NCBI GenBank assembly: GCA_963976815.1
Contig: CAXBLU010000004.1
Coordinates: 186,001 to 250,000, forward strand
Direction of reading: 5' to 3'
Source: JAHRVQ01 sp963976815
GTDB lineage: Bacteria > Pseudomonadota > Gammaproteobacteria > Pseudomonadales > Azotimanducaceae
DNA: 64,000 nucleotides
Shown here: one piece after another, positions 39,237 through 47,943 of the stretch
Position numbering within the stretch: position 1 is the stretch's first letter
Layout: each line of letters begins with the position of its first letter
Program-made: the position numbers and the translations under genes
Notes under the pieces: generated by a model
Told to the model about the DNA's origin: nothing
The model's database searches: none
Seen by the model: the letters and a program-made list of their open reading frames with translations, nothing else

Positions 39237-40061
39237 TTGGCTTTGTCCTACCATACCGGCCTTATCCTTGGCCCTGGGAGCCGGGTTTTGAGTGCTGTAG
39301 CAAAAACATATCGCCCTTTCAAACTACTGTTTGCTGCCTATAAATGGATCGTCGTGGGCCCGTTCCTGGCTTTCTCAACGGTTGTGATCGGAGCTTTGAT
39401 CATTCTACTCTCGGGGCTGGGTGCACCGAATTTCGCCTCACGAGTCTTTGCCACTGCCTGGGCAAAATTAAACAGCGCAGTATCAATGATGACCGTAACC
39501 CACAAGAATATGGAAAACCTCGACCCTAATCGCTCCTATGTAATCGTTTCCAATCATCAAAGCCTCTATGACATCTACGTTCTCTATGGGTTTCTCGGCA
39601 TTGACATTAAATGGGTCATGAAACAAGAACTGAGGGCTGTCCCCGTGCTGGGTGCGGCCTGCGAGGCAATGGGCCATATCATTATCGACCGTAGCAACAC
39701 CGATGCAGCGCTAAATTCAATTAATAGCGCTCGATCACGAATCGTTGATGGCATTAGCGTTGTGTTCTTTCCAGAGGGAACCAGATCGCGCAATGGCGAC
39801 CTCAAGACCTTTAAAAAAGGGGCGTTCCGTTTTGCACTGGAGATGGGCTTACCGATTCTGCCCGTGGTCATTCACGGCACAAAAGACATCTTGCCCTCTG
39901 ACAGCATTGATTTAATGCCAGGTCAGGCAACAATCGAAATACTGCCGGTCATCGAGACGGCGGGTAGAACTAGCAATGACCTGGCGCAAATCACGCGGGA
40001 TGCGCGGGAACAGATTGGCCAGGCCCTCGCTCATTCTGACCGGGGTTTCACTTCTTTTTAG
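39237..40061 (+). CDS. plsC: 1-acyl-sn-glycerol-3-phosphate acyltransferase (PlsC-like)
   Basis: Inner-membrane-associated enzyme of about 274 residues that makes phosphatidic acid from lysophosphatidate. A membrane helix (WIVVGPFLAFSTVVIGALIILL) precedes the HX4D motif NHQSLYD and the FPEGTRSRNG motif, with VVIHGTKDILP at the end. The only start in frame ahead of the helix is TTG 39237 (or a later TTG), so the start is uncertain. Divergent from MarR-GNAT with the palindrome between. Its 3' end overlaps a small minus-strand gene by 14 bp. Confidence 0.88.
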   Translation: MALSYHTGLILGPGSRVLSAVAKTYRPFKLLFAAYKWIVVGPFLAFSTVVIGALIILLSGLGAPNFASRVFATAWAKLNSAVSMMTVTHKNMENLDPNRSYVIVSNHQSLYDIYVLYGFLGIDIKWVMKQELRAVPVLGAACEAMGHIIIDRSNTDAALNSINSARSRIVDGISVVFFPEGTRSRNGDLKTFKKGAFRFALEMGLPILPVVIHGTKDILPSDSIDLMPGQATIEILPVIETAGRTSNDLAQITRDAREQIGQALAHSDRGFTSF

Positions 40062-40215
40062 GCTTTTTGCGCTTTTTATTTGGCTTATTCATGGGCTTAA
40101 CAGCACCATCGCTTCGAGAGGCTGCAAAAGCATCTTTGATCGCTTTTGCCTTAGCATCTCGACGTTTTCTTGCGTGGGGCTGTTTCGCTTCGTCAAAATT
40201 GACAACGTCTACCAT
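40048..40215 (-). CDS. Small very basic protein, 55 residues
   Basis: Short gene on the minus strand: begins MVDVVNFDEAKQPHARKRRD and ends in a run of Lys/Arg/Pro (NKKRKKPKKK). About a third of its residues are Lys or Arg. A GGAG lies 11 bp before the ATG. The start recalls DUF4169-like small proteins, though this is weak. It overlaps the end of plsC by 14 bp and is divergent from the desaturase. A nucleic-acid- or ribosome-associated role is possible. Confidence 0.55.
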   Translation of the reverse strand: MVDVVNFDEAKQPHARKRRDAKAKAIKDAFAASRSDGAVKPMNKPNKKRKKPKKK

Positions 40216-40343
40216 AAAACCCGATCTCCGTCGGCATTTACTTTATTCAATGGCACTTATACCATGCCAACATCGCTGCCTAACAGAGCAAGAATTCAGG
40301 CTTGTGATAAACTCAAAATAATCGATGGTAAAATGACCCCACC

Positions 40344-41168
40344 GTGCTTAGATACTCTGAAGATCAAATACCTGTAATACTTATTCTCGCTCTCACAGCT
40401 TTGGACTTTGTCCTCTACTTTACAGTAGACAGCCTTGCCATCCTGAGCTGTTATTTCCTGCTGACGATAATTCCTAAAGGCTGTATTTGCGCCTGGAATC
40501 ATCATCACCAACATACCAGGACCTTCAAGTGGACTCCCCTGAACCGAATTTTGGAACTCAGCTACGCGTTTCATACCGGCATCACCACAAATCTCTGGCT
40601 GCTCCATCACGTTCTGGGACACCATCATAACTATCTCGACCAGACCAAAGACGAAAGTCGCTGGATGAGGAAAGACGGCACCATTATGGGTATGGTGGAA
40701 TACACCCTTAGCGTTGCCACCACCTCCTATTACCGGGGATTCCTGGTTGGCAAGCGATACCCCAAAATCTACCGAACGCACCTCATTTACACCCTGCTGG
40801 CATTTTCTCTGGTGGCACTGCTGACCTTCGTTAACCCGATGCAGGGCTTTATGCTCTTTATACTGCCCATGATCACCGGTATTTTAATCACAGCCTGGGC
40901 GACCTACGATCACCACACAGGTCTGGATGAAAAAGAGGATCATTTCAAAGCCTCTAACAACAATATCAACGGCGTCTTCAATTTGCTTACCGGCAACCTC
41001 GGTTACCACACCGCCCATCACTACAAACAGGGTGTTCACTGGTCCAAGTTGCCCGAACTACATGAGTCGATCAAACACAATATTCCTGAGGAATGTTACA
41101 ACAGCTCCATGTGGGACGTCTTCGACCGCCGCTGGCTCGTCAAACTCTTCGGCTTAAGCGGCTCCTAG
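40344..41168 (+). CDS. Membrane fatty-acid desaturase family protein
   Basis: Integral membrane di-iron enzyme of 274 residues with a GTG start. Histidine boxes: HHHQH near residue 53, HHVLGHHH near 88, and GYHTAHHYKQGVHWSKLPELH near the end; four or so membrane helices separate them. This is the membrane-desaturase/hydroxylase pattern. It precedes a hot-dog thioesterase gene by 31 bp, so both may act in fatty-acid tailoring. The substrate is not known. Confidence 0.88.
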   Translation: MLRYSEDQIPVILILALTALDFVLYFTVDSLAILSCYFLLTIIPKGCICAWNHHHQHTRTFKWTPLNRILELSYAFHTGITTNLWLLHHVLGHHHNYLDQTKDESRWMRKDGTIMGMVEYTLSVATTSYYRGFLVGKRYPKIYRTHLIYTLLAFSLVALLTFVNPMQGFMLFILPMITGILITAWATYDHHTGLDEKEDHFKASNNNINGVFNLLTGNLGYHTAHHYKQGVHWSKLPELHESIKHNIPEECYNSSMWDVFDRRWLVKLFGLSGS

Positions 41169-41199
41169 GCAGCTCTTAAACAGATAAGGAACCAAAACC

Positions 41200-41601
41200 A
41201 TGAGCGAAATGCGCACGGACGCAAACACCTGTTTCGTTTGTGGCCCCGGCAATCCAGACGGATTGCAATTAGTATTTCGCCTCGAGGACAATCTTTGCCA
41301 CTCTGACTTTACCCCTGGCACCCATCACTGCGGCTATGACGGCGTCACCCATGGCGGACTGATATTTAGTGCGCTGGATGACGTCATGGCAAACTGGATT
41401 TTTTTGCAAGGTATTCGTGCCTATACCGCCAAATGTGAAATTCGCTATAAAGCACCCCTTCCCACCGGCACCCCCGTCAAACTTGTCGGTGAGTGCTTAA
41501 AGCAAAAGGGGCGGCTTATTCAAATGAAAGGCACAATGCTCAGAGCTGACGACGGTACAACCGTTGCAGAGACCGAAGCCAGCTTTATGGTAGATCGTTA
41601 G
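41200..41601 (+). CDS. PaaI-type hot-dog thioesterase
   Basis: Cytosolic acyl-CoA thioesterase-like protein of 133 residues. It starts with a CFVCGPGNPDGLQL Cys-containing motif, then CGYDGVTHGGLIFSALDDVMANW, where the HGG and Asp are the PaaI-type active-site elements. Follows the desaturase by 31 bp with an AAGGAA ribosome site. Convergent with the transglycosylase gene, overlapping 4 bp. Confidence 0.88.
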   Translation: MSEMRTDANTCFVCGPGNPDGLQLVFRLEDNLCHSDFTPGTHHCGYDGVTHGGLIFSALDDVMANWIFLQGIRAYTAKCEIRYKAPLPTGTPVKLVGECLKQKGRLIQMKGTMLRADDGTTVAETEASFMVDR

Positions 41602-42605
41602 AGCGGTTTTACACTTTGCGCAATGTGGTCCGCGAGCAATCCCACCGACACCGCATATTTGTTAGCGCAATTATAAGCCAAGATGCCGCGAAAATTCGGC
41701 CCCACGAGATAGGCATTTGTCTCGCCCTCCTCCGGAATCACCATGGCAAATTTTCCCGTTAAACTTTCAGGGACGGTCACGCCTTTCTTACGCCAGTCCG
41801 CAACCGTTAGCTCTTTAGTATGATGACGAAATGCCCGACAGCCTGACTTCACTTTTGCGGGGCGCAGGGCTTCAAAATCAATCGGAGCACTCAGGGTCAC
41901 AGCAGTCCCCCAACTGCTATTCTGGCGCCAGCCATTTTTCTTCAGATAGTTTGCAATAGAAGCCCAGACATCCGAGGTGTCTGACCAGATATTCTTCCGG
42001 CCATCCTTATCGTAGTCCTGGGCATAGTTAAGAAAACTGGAAGGCAGAAATTGATTTTGCCCCATGGCACCGGCCCAGCCACCGACAAACTTGTCTGGCT
42101 CGATATGACCCTCATCGAGAATCTTAAGGGCCGTCATCAATTCTTTGGTAAAGAACGCTGAGCGTCTTTCGTCGTGGCCGAGGGTAGCAAGAGATCGGAT
42201 GATGCTGTACTTGCCCTGATATTGGCCAAAATTCGATTCAATCCCCCAAAAGGCAACAAGATACGGGGCATCAACAGCATAGTCCCGGGCAATCGCTTCG
42301 ATCACGTCCCGGTGTTCCGCATAATATTTTTTGGCAGTGTCGATACGGTATTGTGTGACCCTGGCCGCGAGGTACTCTTCAAAGGTCTGGGTGAACTCTG
42401 GCTGGCTTTTGTCGAACTTTAACACCCGTGGGTCCGGTTCCAGGTCGTTCAGCATGGCAATGGTAGATTCGCTGACACCGTCAACCCGGGCCTGAGCCTG
42501 GATATTGGCCAGCCATTCTTTAAACGGAGGATTGTCCGCACTCGCCACACCACTTGCCAGAGTACTCAGCAACGACAAACCCAGAATCAAAACAAAACGC
42601 AACAT
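41598..42605 (-). CDS. Lytic murein transglycosylase, MltB-like
   Basis: Periplasmic enzyme of 335 residues that cleaves peptidoglycan to anhydro-muropeptides. Start ATG 42605 gives a signal peptide MLRFVLILGLSLLSTLASGVASA; a longer frame to 42728 is not needed. Catalytic Glu is in WGIESNFGQYQGKYSI. Other GH103-type blocks are GHDERRSAFFTKELMTALKIL, WAGAMGQNQFLPSSFLNYAQD and DVWASIANYLKKNGW. No C-terminal peptidoglycan-binding domain. Confidence 0.92.
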   Translation of the reverse strand: MLRFVLILGLSLLSTLASGVASADNPPFKEWLANIQAQARVDGVSESTIAMLNDLEPDPRVLKFDKSQPEFTQTFEEYLAARVTQYRIDTAKKYYAEHRDVIEAIARDYAVDAPYLVAFWGIESNFGQYQGKYSIIRSLATLGHDERRSAFFTKELMTALKILDEGHIEPDKFVGGWAGAMGQNQFLPSSFLNYAQDYDKDGRKNIWSDTSDVWASIANYLKKNGWRQNSSWGTAVTLSAPIDFEALRPAKVKSGCRAFRHHTKELTVADWRKKGVTVPESLTGKFAMVIPEEGETNAYLVGPNFRGILAYNCANKYAVSVGLLADHIAQSVKPL

Positions 42606-42718
42606 ACCAATCACTTTCCAATAGCTTGAGCGACGGACTATCGCGAATACCTCGATTAGACGCAACCGGCAATACCATGAAGGGATGAAATATTTGCTAA
42701 ACTGCGGCTCTTTGCATA

Positions 42719-43192
42719 TTGGAGTCACCCTTGGCAGCAGCCGAATACCCTAACGCGAGCGCCCTTCGACGATCCGCAGCGATGGTCTATGACCTATTTC
42801 TCATTGTCGCAATCTGGATGCTCACCACTACCATGGTCATCTCGCTGGTCAATCAGGGAGAAGCGTTAAACGGATGGCCGTTCCAATTAATGCTCATGGC
42901 CGAGGTATTTATATTTTATGCCTATTTCTGGCGCGTTAAGGGTCAAACCCTGGGCATGCAGGTCTGGAAGATCCGAACGGAAAACGAAGCGGCTGAAACC
43001 CTCGGACTCGGTCAATCGGCCATCCGCTTTTTGCTGGCGACCATCACGTTGATACCCGCCGGCGTTGGGTTTTTCTGGATGATCTTCGATAAGGATCGGC
43101 TCACAATCTACGATCGGTATTCCAAATCCAGGGTTGTGTATCTGGGCTCAAAGCCCTTCGCAAAAGAATTGCCCGCCGATAGCGAGGCTTAA
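42719..43192 (+). CDS. RDD-family membrane protein
   Basis: Inner-membrane protein of 157 residues with three hydrophobic segments and the RDD layout: RRSAAMVYDLFLIVAIWML, then FYAYFWRVKGQTLGMQVWKIR and a C-terminal DRLTIYDRYSKSRVV. Starts are TTG only (42719 or 42731), so the N-terminus is uncertain. Convergent with lptG, overlapping 4 bp; RDD proteins are often beside lptF/lptG in gammaproteobacteria. Function unknown, possibly ion transport. Confidence 0.88.
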   Translation: MESPLAAAEYPNASALRRSAAMVYDLFLIVAIWMLTTTMVISLVNQGEALNGWPFQLMLMAEVFIFYAYFWRVKGQTLGMQVWKIRTENEAAETLGLGQSAIRFLLATITLIPAGVGFFWMIFDKDRLTIYDRYSKSRVVYLGSKPFAKELPADSEA

Positions 43193-44268
43193 CCTGCCCG
43201 GCGCAGCAGAAAGAAACCGGCTATCAAACACAGAACAATCGGTAACAGAATCGCAATCACTGGACTAAAGCCGAACACAATACTCGCCGGGGCCAATAGA
43301 TCCTGCACAAACTTGAAGATGATCCCAATCACGAGGCCCGTCACAACGCGCATGCCCATGGTGGCTTCCCGTAGGGGGCCAAAGATAAAAGAAATTGCGA
43401 CAAAAACCAGCGCGAGGGTGGCGAGGGGCTGCAACACCTTTCGCCAATAACCCAGTTCGAATTTATTGCTGTTTAATCCCTGGGCCTGCATGTAAGCGAT
43501 TTTGTTATTCAGTTCTCCGATCGACATCTTATCCGGCTGCACCAGTTGTTCTGCACTGAGCAATTCAGGCTCTAGTCCTGAGTCCCAACGCAAACTGGGT
43601 AATGTAGTGCTTGAGGTTGATCTGGCGTCATTAAAATCCGTGAGCTTTACATCCTCCATCAACCAATATCTATCGGTGGCGCTGTCGGGATGAAAAACCG
43701 CTCGGGTAGCAAACAGTGTTCGCTCCAACATCATGTCATCGTTGTAGTAATAGTGGCTCACACCCTCAATGACCGTGCCTTGAATTTGTTCGAAACGCAT
43801 AAACACATTGCCTTCTCGATACCAGACACCACGATCGGGTAAATAGGCATCTTCTTCTGACATGGCACGTTCACGATTGGTCCGGGCAGAACGCTCCATA
43901 TCCGGCAAAATATATTCACCCACATAAAGTCCCAGCACCACAAGCAACAGAGCGGGTTTCATGGCGCTTATCGCAATTGACCAGGTGGACACCCCGGCCG
44001 CCCGCATCACCAGCAACTCGCTATTATTAGCCAGGGACCCGAGCCCCGCCAGGCAACCAATCAGCGCTGCATAGGGGATCGTTTCATAGAACATTCTGGG
44101 AATGCTTTGCAGGACATACAGCGCCACTTTTAACGCCGTGTATTCGTAGCGCATATCCTCTATCTGTTCGAGGAACGTAAATATCCCCAGGATTCCGACC
44201 AGACCCAGGGCCGCCATCACAATCGTGATCCCAACCGTTGAACCAAGGTAATAATCAAGCCGCTTCAT
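43189..44268 (-). CDS. lptG: LPS export permease LptG
   Basis: Inner-membrane permease subunit of 359 residues of the LptB2FG exporter, which extracts LPS for transport to the outer membrane. Begins MKRLDYYLGSTVGITIVMAALGLVGI; three N-terminal membrane helices, a periplasmic beta-jellyroll domain, and three C-terminal helices ending FFLLRRAG. YETIPYAALIGCLAGLGSLANNSELLVMRAAGVS is the coupling-helix region. The start overlaps the lptF stop (ATGA). Confidence 0.95.
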   Translation of the reverse strand: MKRLDYYLGSTVGITIVMAALGLVGILGIFTFLEQIEDMRYEYTALKVALYVLQSIPRMFYETIPYAALIGCLAGLGSLANNSELLVMRAAGVSTWSIAISAMKPALLLVVLGLYVGEYILPDMERSARTNRERAMSEEDAYLPDRGVWYREGNVFMRFEQIQGTVIEGVSHYYYNDDMMLERTLFATRAVFHPDSATDRYWLMEDVKLTDFNDARSTSSTTLPSLRWDSGLEPELLSAEQLVQPDKMSIGELNNKIAYMQAQGLNSNKFELGYWRKVLQPLATLALVFVAISFIFGPLREATMGMRVVTGLVIGIIFKFVQDLLAPASIVFGFSPVIAILLPIVLCLIAGFFLLRRAG

Positions 44269-45377
44269 TGACTGACCTGACTTTGACGGGCACCAAACAA
44301 GCCGCGCACCAGGCTCTTAACATCATCAAATTTATAGATTCCAACAATTAACCCAAGATAAAGCAGATGAATCCACCATAAGCCCATCACCATGGGGATC
44401 CGCCCTGCTTCCAGGGATGAGCGTGCGGTGGACAGAGACACCACATATAAAAAGCAAAGCACCATGCCCGGTAACAACCGGGAAAAACGTCCTTGTCTTG
44501 CGTTTACGCGACTTAAGGGAACCGCTAGCAACGCCAGAATTGGCACCATGATGACAACGGATATGCGCCAGTGAAATTCCGACAGATTTCGCGGCGTTTG
44601 ATCCTGAAGCAATTGCATGGTTGGAATTGCAGCCCGGCGCCAGGAGCTGTTGCTGCCTGCCTCCTTTTTTATGATCTGACCATATTCTTCGTACTCAATG
44701 ACCCGGTAATCCGAACGACCTGGCTTACCGCTGTAGCGAGTGCCGTCCCGCAAAACTAGAAATCGATTTCCCGCTGCATCAATTTGGGTATTACCTTCCT
44801 CGGCATGTATCACAGTCAACTCGTCGGGGGCATCTTCCTCAGTCTGCTCACCTATAAACACTTTCTGCATAAGGCCATCATCATTTAACGCCTCGGTATA
44901 GGTGACACGCTTGCCTGAACGCAAACTCTGGAATCTGCCGGGCGCGAGGGTATCAAACTCAGTCAAATTTCTCTGTTTCGTAAACAGGGCTTCAAACTTC
45001 ACCTCACCGGCCGGCTTCAGCCAAAGCGAGATGACGCCGGTTGTGATCATGATGAGGGAGGAAAAAGTAAGCGTAATCGCAATCAACTTCCACGGACTCA
45101 TGCCCGTCGACTCCAACACCACCATTTCGCTATCGACGTACAAGCGGCCATAGGTCAGCATAATCGAGAGGAAAAAGCTGACCGGGAGAATCAATTCAAG
45201 GAATCCTGGCAATCGATACAGCATGATTGAAAACAAGACATCTTTAGTCAGAAAACCAGACGCCGCCTCATTTAGATAACCACTAAAGCGCCAGCCCATC
45301 GAAATGACGAGCACAATGCCGGCCACGGCAAGCATGGTGGTAAAAACTTCCCGGGCAAAATAACGGTAAAGAATCAA
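44265..45377 (-). CDS. lptF: LPS export permease LptF
   Basis: Inner-membrane permease of 370 residues, partner of LptG. Begins ILYRYFAREVFTTMLAVAGIVL after a TTG codon, the only initiator in frame that gives the usual N-terminus. LELILPVSFFLSIMLTYGRLYVDSEMVVLESTGMS is the typical coupling region; FHWRISVVIMVPILALLAVPLSRVNARQGRF marks the C-terminal helices. Divergent from pepA across 73 bp. Confidence 0.95.
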   Translation of the reverse strand: MILYRYFAREVFTTMLAVAGIVLVISMGWRFSGYLNEAASGFLTKDVLFSIMLYRLPGFLELILPVSFFLSIMLTYGRLYVDSEMVVLESTGMSPWKLIAITLTFSSLIMITTGVISLWLKPAGEVKFEALFTKQRNLTEFDTLAPGRFQSLRSGKRVTYTEALNDDGLMQKVFIGEQTEEDAPDELTVIHAEEGNTQIDAAGNRFLVLRDGTRYSGKPGRSDYRVIEYEEYGQIIKKEAGSNSSWRRAAIPTMQLLQDQTPRNLSEFHWRISVVIMVPILALLAVPLSRVNARQGRFSRLLPGMVLCFLYVVSLSTARSSLEAGRIPMVMGLWWIHLLYLGLIVGIYKFDDVKSLVRGLFGARQSQVSQ

Positions 45378-45450
45378 AACAATTCAACAATGAAGCGCGA
45401 AAACGTTAGTATTATCCCTTTCACGCCGCCGAATGTCTTTAGGAGACTGC

Positions 45451-46944
45451 ATGCAATTCCTGACCAAAACAGCAAACATCATCAAGAGCCGTAGCCAATG
45501 TATCGTAGTTGGCGTCTATGACGACAAAAGTCTGACGCCTTCAGCCAAAGCAATTGATGTGGCGAGCAAAGGTTATTTGAAAAAAGTCATCAACCGCGGT
45601 GATATCGAGGGCAAAATTGGCCAGTCTGTCATGCTGCTAGATGTTGACGGCATATTGTCCCCCAGAGTGTTACTGGTTGGACTCGGAAAGTCTGATACCG
45701 CGGACGGACCCAAGTTCATTAAACTAGCGGAGACCGTGATCACGGTCCTCAAGAACGTACCGGCAAAAAACACTCTGTGCTGTTTACTCGAAGCCAGCGC
45801 CGGAGACAAAGACCTATATTGGAAAACGCGACGGCTTGTGGAGCAATTTGTCGCCGGAACCTATGCCTACACTGATATGCGTGGCACACCCCCGGAAGAC
45901 AAACTTAAACTTGAATCGATTGATCTTCAGGTTGATACGAAGGACCAGAAAGCTGCAAAACTGGGTATCAAGCACGGCTCTGCCGTTGCGCTCGGCGTTG
46001 CCGTGGCGAAGGATCTTGGCAACACGCCGGCAAATGTCTGTACCCCGACTTACCTCGCGGAACAAAGTAAAAAAATAGCCAAGCAATATGCTTCGGTCAC
46101 CACCCAGGTGCTAGACGAAAAACAAATGGAAAAGCTCGGCATGGGCTCGTTCCTTTCAGTGGGCCACGGTAGTATCCAGCCCTCCAAAATGATTGTCATG
46201 CAACATAAAGGCGGCAAGACAAAAGAAGCGCCCCACGTCCTGGTCGGCAAGGGCATCACCTTTGATACCGGCGGTATCTCCCTGAAACCACCGGGTACCA
46301 TGTACGAAATGATTTATGACATGTGCGGTGCCGCCAGTGTTTTTGGCGCAATGAAAACCGTTGCCGAATTGAATCTACCCATAAACGTTGTGGTTGTGAT
46401 TGCCGCAGCAGAGAACATGCCTTCGGATCGAGCCACAAAACCCGGCGATATTGTGAAGAGCATGTCCGGTCAAACCATTGAAATCCTCAACACCGATGCA
46501 GAGGGCCGACTGGTACTTTGTGACGCATTAACCTACGTGGAAAAATTCAAACCCGCCACGGTCATCGACGTTGCCACTCTTACGGGTGCTGTTATTGTTG
46601 CTCTGGGTACTCAAGCGTCCGCGGTCTATGCAAATGACGATGCATTAGCGGCAGACATAGATGCTGCGGGCAATACAACCCAGGATAGAGTTTGGAGAAT
46701 GCCTCTGTGGGAAGAGTATCAGCAGCAACTCAATAGCTCCTTTGCGGATATGAGCAATATTGGTGGCCCTGCTGCCGGCTCCGTCACCGCCGCTTGCTTC
46801 CTCGCCCGATTCACCAAAAAGTATCGCTGGGCTCACCTAGATGTTGCCGGCACAGCCTTTAGAGGCGGCATGTCATCCAAAGCAGCAACGGGCCGACCTG
46901 TCTATTTGCTCACGCAGTACCTTCTGGACCGCGCGGCTGGCTAG
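45451..46944 (+). CDS. pepA: Leucyl aminopeptidase PepA
   Basis: Cytosolic M17 aminopeptidase of 497 residues. Start is ATG 45451 (MQFLTKTANIIKSRSQC) with AGGAG 6 bp upstream; the ATG at 45433 precedes this site and is unlikely. Signature NTDAEGRL at about residues 347-354, and VGKGITFDTGGISLKPPG with metal ligands. PepA also binds DNA in several species. Followed by holC after 3 bp, the normal gammaproteobacterial order. Confidence 0.95.
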   Translation: MQFLTKTANIIKSRSQCIVVGVYDDKSLTPSAKAIDVASKGYLKKVINRGDIEGKIGQSVMLLDVDGILSPRVLLVGLGKSDTADGPKFIKLAETVITVLKNVPAKNTLCCLLEASAGDKDLYWKTRRLVEQFVAGTYAYTDMRGTPPEDKLKLESIDLQVDTKDQKAAKLGIKHGSAVALGVAVAKDLGNTPANVCTPTYLAEQSKKIAKQYASVTTQVLDEKQMEKLGMGSFLSVGHGSIQPSKMIVMQHKGGKTKEAPHVLVGKGITFDTGGISLKPPGTMYEMIYDMCGAASVFGAMKTVAELNLPINVVVVIAAAENMPSDRATKPGDIVKSMSGQTIEILNTDAEGRLVLCDALTYVEKFKPATVIDVATLTGAVIVALGTQASAVYANDDALAADIDAAGNTTQDRVWRMPLWEEYQQQLNSSFADMSNIGGPAAGSVTAACFLARFTKKYRWAHLDVAGTAFRGGMSSKAATGRPVYLLTQYLLDRAAG

Positions 46945-46947
46945 GTC

Positions 46948-47370
46948 ATGACCAAGATTGATTTTTATCAGATTGATTCAGAAGACACGCTGCTGTTTAC
47001 CTGCCGGTTAATCGACAAGATTTACCAGCAGGGACATGCGGTACATGTGCATACCCAGAATGCCGGTGAGGCTGAAGCACTGGATGATCTGCTTTGGAGC
47101 TTTCGGCCGGACCATTTTATCCCCCACGCCATTCATGGCGTCGAGGATGACGCACCGATCAAAATTAGCCATGAGGCCGATCCAACGGACCATGAAGATG
47201 TTCTGGTGAACCTGGCGACGCAAATTCCAGATTTCTTCTCCCGCTTTTCACGGGTTGCAGAGGTTGTACCTCTTGATGAAAATAGACGGGCCGCAGCCCG
47301 GGAGAACTACAAGTTTTACAAGGATCGCGGCTACAATCTTGACTACCATCAGGTAAAACAAAAAAAATAA
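46948..47370 (+). CDS. holC: DNA polymerase III chi subunit HolC
   Basis: Replication clamp-loader accessory protein of 140 residues that links SSB to the clamp loader. Typical blocks: ALDDLLWSFRPDHFIPHAI, VLVNLATQIPDFFSRFSRVAEVVPLDE, and a C-terminal ARENYKFYKDRGYNLDYHQ. Directly follows pepA and precedes an adjacent short gene and valS. Confidence 0.92.
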   Translation: MTKIDFYQIDSEDTLLFTCRLIDKIYQQGHAVHVHTQNAGEAEALDDLLWSFRPDHFIPHAIHGVEDDAPIKISHEADPTDHEDVLVNLATQIPDFFSRFSRVAEVVPLDENRRAAARENYKFYKDRGYNLDYHQVKQKK

Positions 47371-47371
47371 T

Positions 47372-47842
47372 ATGGCGAAAGATCCAGACAGCCCTGAGCA
47401 GGCAGACAGCCCTGAGCAGGCAAACAATCCCACCGAACATGGCCAAATTCCATTATTGGACGATGTCATCTTCAATACTGCGCTGCCCTTTCCAACTCCC
47501 CCTGCCAAAGCAGAACCAAAACCCCGGCAAAAACCTATGCAGGATGAGAATGCCCCCAGAGCGACAGATCTCTTTGGCGGCTCTCCGGCGACGGCCCAAT
47601 CTGGCCCCCTGTCAAATCACTACAAAGCCCAGGATGTCGACCAGCAAAGCCGGGATGTAAGGGCCAGGACCGACCGGGTCGTCGACAACCTTGTCGCGGA
47701 ATATTCCTATGAGATTGTTGAACGATTGCGGGATGAATTAACCGCGGTACTAGAAGACCTTCGACCTGAGCTTGCAACAGAACGCTCGCCAATCTCGACA
47801 GAAGCACCAGAAGAGCCAGGCAAAGAATCCGACCAGACTTGA
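47372..47842 (+). CDS. Acidic protein between holC and valS
   Basis: Cytosolic protein of 156 residues without a recognised domain. The N-terminus holds two DSPEQA units from an 18-bp tandem repeat. IPLLDDVI follows, then a Pro/Lys linker and a helical end, RVVDNLVAEYSYEIVERLRDELTAVLEDLRPEL. Genes with an IPLLDDVI motif occupy the same holC-valS slot in other gammaproteobacteria. It may work with the DNA polymerase III chi subunit, which is only inference from position. Confidence 0.72.
   Translation: MAKDPDSPEQADSPEQANNPTEHGQIPLLDDVIFNTALPFPTPPAKAEPKPRQKPMQDENAPRATDLFGGSPATAQSGPLSNHYKAQDVDQQSRDVRARTDRVVDNLVAEYSYEIVERLRDELTAVLEDLRPELATERSPISTEAPEEPGKESDQT
47385..47420. repeat. In-frame 18-bp tandem repeat, two copies
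   Basis: CAGACAGCCCTGAGCAGG occurs twice, identical, encoding the DSPEQA pair of the protein between holC and valS. Confidence 0.88.
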
Positions 47843-47943
47843 ACCCCGTCTCCCGGGGTTTTGTGTATAATTCGCGGCCGCCTTTGGCACAAAATTTACC
47901 CTAAGGGACCCCACTACGGGCACCCATTGCAGACAGATGACGA

